From positions 248,001-312,000 of the forward strand of contig NZ_SMZY01000002.1 in NCBI RefSeq assembly GCF_004358755.1: a stretch of 64,000 nt of DNA, given 5' to 3'. This document shows, in pieces, positions 60,109-64,000 of the stretch; within the stretch, counting starts at the first letter, position 1, and the number at the start of each line of letters is the position of its first letter. A program made the position numbers and the translations under genes. The stretch comes from Peribacillus frigoritolerans (lineage in GTDB: Bacteria > Bacillota > Bacilli > Bacillales > Bacillaceae). The notes under the pieces are model-generated. The model worked only from the letters and a program-made list of their open reading frames with translations. It searched no databases and was not told where the DNA came from.

Positions 60109-60585
60109 ATGAATGTGAAAACAAGTAAACTAGAAGTTCTGTTATGGAGCATAGCGTTCCCGGGGTTTGGGCAGCTTATTAACCGTCAGCTGATTAAAGG
60201 AATCCTGTTTATAACGCTTGAACTGTTGATTAATACGTATAGTCATTTCAATCAGGTCATCATGCTCAGTTTTTTAGGCGAAATTGATGAGGCCGTTCAA
60301 ACGGTGGAATTTGGATGGCTGATGTTTTATCCGTGCGTATACATGTTTGCGATGTATGATGCTTATAAAAATGCGGATGGTCCTGAGCCTCCCCTGTCTT
60401 TTTTGCCTTTTGCCTTCGGCGCTTATTTTGTAACGGTGGGATTAATGTACTCTCCTAAACTCAAGCTGTTCGGCGTGCTTTTTGGACCGATTTGGCTTCC
60501 GATGCTTTCCCTTATTCCAGGATTGCTGACCGGATTTCTTATCCGATTTATTATTTTGAGAATTCATTCGTTTCGAAAAAGATAA
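60109..60585 (+). CDS. multi-pass membrane protein of unknown function
   Basis: A 158-residue protein with four or five hydrophobic segments. The N-terminal WSIAFPGFGQLINRQLIKGI resembles the PGxGQ...G entry of TM2/DUF-type small membrane proteins. GATAGGTAGGT upstream of ATG 60109 is an acceptable ribosome site. No specific family name can be defended. Confidence 0.72.
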   Translation: MNVKTSKLEVLLWSIAFPGFGQLINRQLIKGILFITLELLINTYSHFNQVIMLSFLGEIDEAVQTVEFGWLMFYPCVYMFAMYDAYKNADGPEPPLSFLPFAFGAYFVTVGLMYSPKLKLFGVLFGPIWLPMLSLIPGLLTGFLIRFIILRIHSFRKR

Positions 60586-60599
60586 ACTCTTTTCTATAC

Positions 60600-60800
60600 G
60601 TTTTAACGCCTGAAATTCGGGTAAATAAAGCTTAGAGGCAATGATTCGGGCACATCTGAGATTCACACTTACTCTAGCTGGCGCGGGCTTGGAACCGCAA
60701 GGACGTATGAGAGGCAGGGCTTACGTTGTTTAAGTGTCCCAAGATGGGCTGAATCAAGCGTACCTACTCAATTACATACTCGACTTAAAATATAAAATTA
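60600..60800. other. unassigned GC-rich leader-like segment
   Basis: The gap before the FAD oxidoreductase holds a segment richer in GC than its surroundings (GGCGCGGGCTTGGAACCGCA, GAGAGGCAGGGCTTACG, GTCCCAAGATGGGC) and ends at a strong terminator. No known riboswitch core was found. It could be an unrecognised structured RNA, or the right-end remnant of an IS200/IS605-type element. Confidence 0.3.
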
Positions 60801-60805
60801 ACCTT

Positions 60806-60853
60806 GCACATGTGTTCTGTTCAGGCTTCATCAACAGAAACATGTGCTTTTCT
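60806..60853 (+). terminator. strong hairpin terminator upstream of the FAD oxidoreductase
   Basis: GCACATGT-TTCTGTT pairs with AACAGAAACATGTGC (15 bp, one bulge), followed by TTTTCTC. It ends whatever is transcribed from 60600-60800, 64 bases before the next start. Confidence 0.8.
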
Positions 60854-60916
60854 CATTTTGACTGCTTTAATAACATCAGTCCGCTAGAAGACTGGTGCAT
60901 TTTGGGAGGGATTGAA

Positions 60917-61993
60917 TTGAAGCATATCCTATTACTCGGCGCCGGCCATGTACACGCTGCTTTTTTAAAAAATCTGGAAACAGAAGAACTGGACTGCAGC
61001 ATTACTTGTCTCTCTCCATCCCCTTTTCAGTATTATTCCGGCATGTTTTCGGGGTTTACAGAAGGACTGTACGAAGAGGAGGAAATAAGAATAAGTGTTG
61101 AAGAGCTATGCAGCAAAACAGGTGCATCTTTTTTAAAAGGAGAAGCAGTCAAAATCGATCCTTGTCTAAAGCAAGTGGAAACCAGGGCCGGGAAAATGAT
61201 CTCCTTTGATATCCTTTCTGTTGATATCGGTTCTCTGACAAAATTCAGCAGCTTATCCGCCCATGGGGTAATTAGTTTAAAACCGACTTATACGGTTCCT
61301 GAAAGGATTAAGGAGCTGAGAAGTGAGGCAAATCCCGTTATTATTGGAGGCGGTGCCGCAGGGGTGAAGCTTGCACTTTCAGCTGCTTCATTTCGCAGAA
61401 AATATGGACTTCCCTCCAATCTGATCCTTTTGAGCAAGACAAGTTTAATGGATTCATTTGGCGAAAAGCTTTCCAGTAAAATCTCTCGTATTCTGATTGA
61501 AAACGGCATACGAGTCATTGAACATCAGGAGATTTCTAAAATTGAAGAATATGCCATTTATACGGATGACCTGCATGTTAAATATGACATAGCCCTTGCA
61601 GTAACTGGGCCAAAAGCTCATCCTCTTTTAATAGAGAGCGGCATGGAATGTGATGAACATGGCTTTTTGCTTGTGAATGCCAAGCTGCAGGTTCCCCGTT
61701 TTCCATTCATTTTCGGAGCAGGTGACTGTGTCACTTTGAAGCAGCATTCGGCTCTCCCAAAAAACGGTGTATATGCCATCCGTCAGGCACCCGTATTATT
61801 TGAAAATATCAGGAGATTTCTGTCTGAAGATGAGCTGACAGCCTTCAATCCTCAAAAGCGATTTATCAGCATTCTTTCAGCGGGTAATAAAAAGGGATTA
61901 TTCTTATATGGAGGATTTTCGTTTTATGGGTCTCTCGCATGGAGAATCAAGCATTTGATTGACAGAAGATACATGCGGAAGATGGGAAGCTGA
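60917..61993 (+). CDS. NAD(P)/FAD-dependent oxidoreductase (NDH-2/SelD-associated type)
   Basis: A 358-residue two-dinucleotide-binding flavoprotein. The FAD motif is HILLLGAGHVHAAFLKNL at the very start; the NAD(P) motif is PVIIGGGAAGVKLALSAA. FIFGAGDC is the second FAD motif. It resembles the TIGR03169 pyridine nucleotide-disulfide oxidoreductase-like group found fused or adjacent to selenophosphate synthase, but no selD is visible. No redox CxxxxC is present. TTG 60917 is chosen for GGGAGGGATTGAA; a much longer open frame runs through the upstream terminator. Confidence 0.8.
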   Translation: MKHILLLGAGHVHAAFLKNLETEELDCSITCLSPSPFQYYSGMFSGFTEGLYEEEEIRISVEELCSKTGASFLKGEAVKIDPCLKQVETRAGKMISFDILSVDIGSLTKFSSLSAHGVISLKPTYTVPERIKELRSEANPVIIGGGAAGVKLALSAASFRRKYGLPSNLILLSKTSLMDSFGEKLSSKISRILIENGIRVIEHQEISKIEEYAIYTDDLHVKYDIALAVTGPKAHPLLIESGMECDEHGFLLVNAKLQVPRFPFIFGAGDCVTLKQHSALPKNGVYAIRQAPVLFENIRRFLSEDELTAFNPQKRFISILSAGNKKGLFLYGGFSFYGSLAWRIKHLIDRRYMRKMGS

Positions 61994-62070
61994 GTGAAAA
62001 TAACCTGTTATTGGCAAATACATTACTTGTAAACTTCAAACCCATTCAGGTCTAAAGAATATTAACCATC

Positions 62071-62100
62071 AAAAAAAGCATGGACTTCTCCATGCTTTTT
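62071..62100. terminator. bidirectional terminator
   Basis: AAAAAAGCATGGA / TCCATGCTTTTT stem between two convergent flavoprotein genes. Confidence 0.85.
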
Positions 62101-63523
62101 AAGGCTTCACTTTGATCCATTTTTCAGTCAGCTTTGGCAGAATGCCTGAAAACAGTTTTTCTCTCCAATAGAGATCAGCCGTTTTTTGCACAGCTGCTGC
62201 ATGATTCGGATACGGGTACACCATTTGAGAGAGATCTCCGATTTTTTTCCCGTTTTGTTTTGCAAACACTACTGTCTGCATCCAGTCTCCCGCTCCTTTG
62301 CCAATCGCATGTGCCCCGAGGATTGTTCCTCCTGCGTTTGTTATAATCTTCACAAAACCATCTGTTGCTCCATCCGCAATAAATCGATCGACTTCATTGA
62401 GCGGAGCTTTAAATACTTGTATCTCTTTATGCGCTTCTCTTGCCTCTTTCTCTGTCAGTCCCAGATGGAAAACTTCGGGACTTGTGTATGTGACCCAAGG
62501 CATATGATCATATTTCACTTTATTCGGCAATCCCAGAACAGCTTTCTGTACAACAGCTTTGCCTTCCATTCCGGCTGCATGCGTGAATAGATAGTTTCCA
62601 TTCACATCACCGATGGCATATATATGTGACAGGCTGGTCTGCATCGAGTCGTTCACTTTAATAAACCCTTTCTCATCGCATATAACTCCAATTTCATTTA
62701 AGTTCAGTTGATCTGAATTGGGCTTTCTGCCTGCAGCAAGCAAAATCTCATTTACTTCTAATGTCTTCAGCACACCGTCCTGACTGATCACAAGTTCTTT
62801 GCGGTCTTCAAAAGCTGAAGCAGATTCAATGCTTGCCTCTGTTAAAATCGTCATCTCTTTCCCCAGTAAATCCGTTGCAAGCTCCCTGATTTCATCATCT
62901 TCTTTGGATAGAAGCATGGATGATCTTTCAATGATGGTAACTTCAGAGCCAAGTCTTGAAAAAGCCTGTGCTAGCTCGACGCCGATCGGTCCGCCTCCGA
63001 TCACAGCTAATTTTTCAGGAAGACGATCCAGCTGAAAGACGGTTTGATTCGTTAAAAACCTGGAATCTTTAAGTCCTTCAATATCCGGCACAGCAGGTCT
63101 TGATCCTGTCGCAATCACAATCTTTTTCCCCTTAATGACCTGTTCTCCGACTTTTATTTCATGTTTAGTCTGAAAAGCTGCCGTTCCATGGATGACATCG
63201 ATTCCAAGTTTCGTAAAGCGTTCATCGTCATCATGCTCCTGAATGGCTGCTATTGCTTGATGAACATGATTCATGATCTGCTTCATCTCGGTGCTGCCGC
63301 TCACGGATAAGCCGAATGATGCAGCTGTCTGTTTTGCCTCATAAACGTGATTTGCGGCAGAAATCAGCGCCTTTGATGGCACACAGCCAACGTGAAGACA
63401 GTCACCGCCTAAATTTTCATCTCTTTCTATTAAGGCAACGTGAGCACCAAGACTTGCAGCTCCTGCCGCCACGGTCAGGCCGCCTGCGCCTCCGCCAATG
63501 ACAATCACATCATATTCTTCCAT
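62099..63523 (-). CDS. pyridine nucleotide-disulfide oxidoreductase (mercuric/dihydrolipoyl type)
   Basis: A 474-residue class I flavoprotein disulfide reductase. FAD motif VIGGGAGGLTVAAGAA, redox-active GGDCLHVGCVPSKAL, NAD(P) motif VIGGGPIGVELAQAF, and second FAD motif IYAIGDVNG. The C-terminal active site reads YPYPNHAAA rather than HPTxxE, so it is not a classic dihydrolipoyl dehydrogenase, and it lacks the N-terminal HMA domain and C-terminal Cys pair of MerA. The substrate is open. GGGGGAGAGAAAC precedes the ATG. Confidence 0.86.
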   Translation of the reverse strand: MEEYDVIVIGGGAGGLTVAAGAASLGAHVALIERDENLGGDCLHVGCVPSKALISAANHVYEAKQTAASFGLSVSGSTEMKQIMNHVHQAIAAIQEHDDDERFTKLGIDVIHGTAAFQTKHEIKVGEQVIKGKKIVIATGSRPAVPDIEGLKDSRFLTNQTVFQLDRLPEKLAVIGGGPIGVELAQAFSRLGSEVTIIERSSMLLSKEDDEIRELATDLLGKEMTILTEASIESASAFEDRKELVISQDGVLKTLEVNEILLAAGRKPNSDQLNLNEIGVICDEKGFIKVNDSMQTSLSHIYAIGDVNGNYLFTHAAGMEGKAVVQKAVLGLPNKVKYDHMPWVTYTSPEVFHLGLTEKEAREAHKEIQVFKAPLNEVDRFIADGATDGFVKIITNAGGTILGAHAIGKGAGDWMQTVVFAKQNGKKIGDLSQMVYPYPNHAAAVQKTADLYWREKLFSGILPKLTEKWIKVKP

Positions 63524-63535
63524 GTTTCTCTCCCC

Positions 63536-64000
63536 CTATTTTAGTATTTTTTTTGCCTCAAGCAGCCGCTGCAATGCGGTGAATAATTCAATCGCAAAGA
63601 ATAAATAGGTGATGAGAATCAGCTGATCGGTAAACATAATCATCAGCGAAAACAAAATAAATCCTTCCGTTCGCTCGGCAAGTCCTGCCTGATAGTAGAA
63701 TGATTTGACACCCTGCTTTTCACTGATTGCTCCAACCGTCAAAAAGATCGTCATGGAAATAATGATGGAAACAGAAAGCAGCAGCAGCGGCAATTGCGCC
63801 TCAGGATACGCTAATGCAAGACCGACGATGACACTGATCTCAACGACTCTGTCAAACGTTATATCAAGAACCGTTCCAAAACCGGATGGCTTCGTCAGTC
63901 TTGCCATCGTTCCGTCAACAGCATCCAGGTAGCCTGAAAACCATAAAACAAATAAGGCCAAAATCGGCTGTTCCAGATAAATGAACACACCTGAAGCGGA
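63536..64000 (-). CDS. CDP-alcohol phosphatidyltransferase family, 5' end outside window
   Basis: About 155 C-terminal codons; the frame stays open to base 64000, so the gene starts beyond the window. The catalytic motif DG(x)2AR(x)8G(x)3D(x)3D is complete in DAVDGTMARLTKPSGFGTVL plus DITFD. Several hydrophobic helices follow. Such enzymes make phospholipids from CDP-diacylglycerol or, less often, CDP-linked donors. It lies 13 bases upstream of the flavoprotein gene and is probably co-transcribed with it. Confidence 0.85.
   Translation of the reverse strand, partial: SASGVFIYLEQPILALFVLWFSGYLDAVDGTMARLTKPSGFGTVLDITFDRVVEISVIVGLALAYPEAQLPLLLLSVSIIISMTIFLTVGAISEKQGVKSFYYQAGLAERTEGFILFSLMIMFTDQLILITYLFFAIELFTALQRLLEAKKILK

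Noticed and set aside
60600-60800. Cobalamin, c-di-GMP, c-di-AMP, THF or T-box leader before the FAD oxidoreductase
   Set aside because: None of the invariant core motifs was found; a TGGAACCGC stretch recalls a T-box but lacks the rest of the motif.
60734-60916. 61-codon N-terminal extension of the FAD oxidoreductase
   Set aside because: It would translate through the hairpin terminator and adds no family similarity; the TTG at 60917 has a good ribosome site directly before the FAD-binding motif.
1-64000. tRNA, rRNA or complete insertion sequence
   Set aside because: No cloverleaf with conserved T-loop, no rRNA signature and no transposase gene was recognised anywhere in the window.

Overview
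The window is a low-GC, Gram-positive, endospore-forming chromosome segment from a member of the Bacillaceae (Bacillus sensu lato). The evidence is gene content (KinA, AbbA, SplA/SplB, CheV, GlcT-PtsGHI, DarB/CbpB), strong Bacillus-type ribosome binding sites, and gene order. Remembered B. subtilis order runs ptsG-ptsH-ptsI-splA-splB-ykwB-ykwC-ykwD-pbpH-kinA-patA-cheV-ykyB-ykuC-ykuD-ykuE-fadH-ykuI-ykuJ-ykuK-abbA-darB. Here the same backbone is inverted and interrupted by blocks of extra genes. The proteins differ clearly from the B. subtilis versions, so this is a related species, not B. subtilis.

Layout. 1-2.6 kb: TauE-like permease (cut by the window edge), VOC protein, DHA2-type efflux pump. 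2.7-5.1 kb: darB, abbA, ykuK, a zinc-ribbon gene and ykuJ. 5.3-8.4 kb: an accessory block (metallo-hydrolase, glutaredoxin, Mn-catalase pseudogene, secreted and membrane proteins) between ykuJ and ykuI, with repeat elements at both ends. 8.6-11.7 kb: ykuI, fadH, ykuE. 11.7-17.8 kb: inserted PAS-GGDEF-EAL gene plus ppk and ppx. 17.9-23.7 kb: ykuD, ykuC, an inserted HD-GYP gene, ykyB, an HD hydrolase and cheV. 24-33.7 kb: accessory block (transporters, KinB-like kinase, PadR/GNAT pair, Gly/Pro-rich protein among repeats, CorA). 33.8-42.8 kb: patA, kinA, pbpH, ykwD, ykwB, ykwC. 42.8-46.8 kb: membrane pair, SDR, splB and splA, the last two separated by repeats. 46.8-52.4 kb: kinase remnant, ptsI, ptsH, ptsG, glcT. 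52.7-64 kb: secreted proteins, HAD phosphatase, a DgcW-like protein, spore-type small proteins, a probable type I toxin-antitoxin locus, a CDF transporter, the YvrJ/DUF2922/DUF1659 trio, two flavoproteins and a CDP-alcohol phosphatidyltransferase cut by the window end.

How the genes work together. Glucose uptake is a complete unit: GlcT antiterminates at the RAT/terminator leader of ptsG, followed by HPr and enzyme I. Sporulation control is represented by KinA (with a very good sigma-H promoter), a KinB-like kinase and AbbA; SplB repairs spore photoproduct at germination. Four c-di-GMP-type proteins (YkuI, PAS-GGDEF-EAL, HD-GYP, DgcW-like), the c-di-AMP sensor DarB and the polyphosphate pair Ppk/Ppx make the window rich in nucleotide and polyphosphate signalling.

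The most unusual items are: a 27-codon holin-like toxin opposite a promoter-hairpin-terminator unit on the other strand; a repeat family whose long hairpin shows compensatory base changes between copies; one repeat that supplies the C-terminus and stop codon of a protein; and a 0.75-kb insertion of repeats plus a terminator that uncouples splA from splB.
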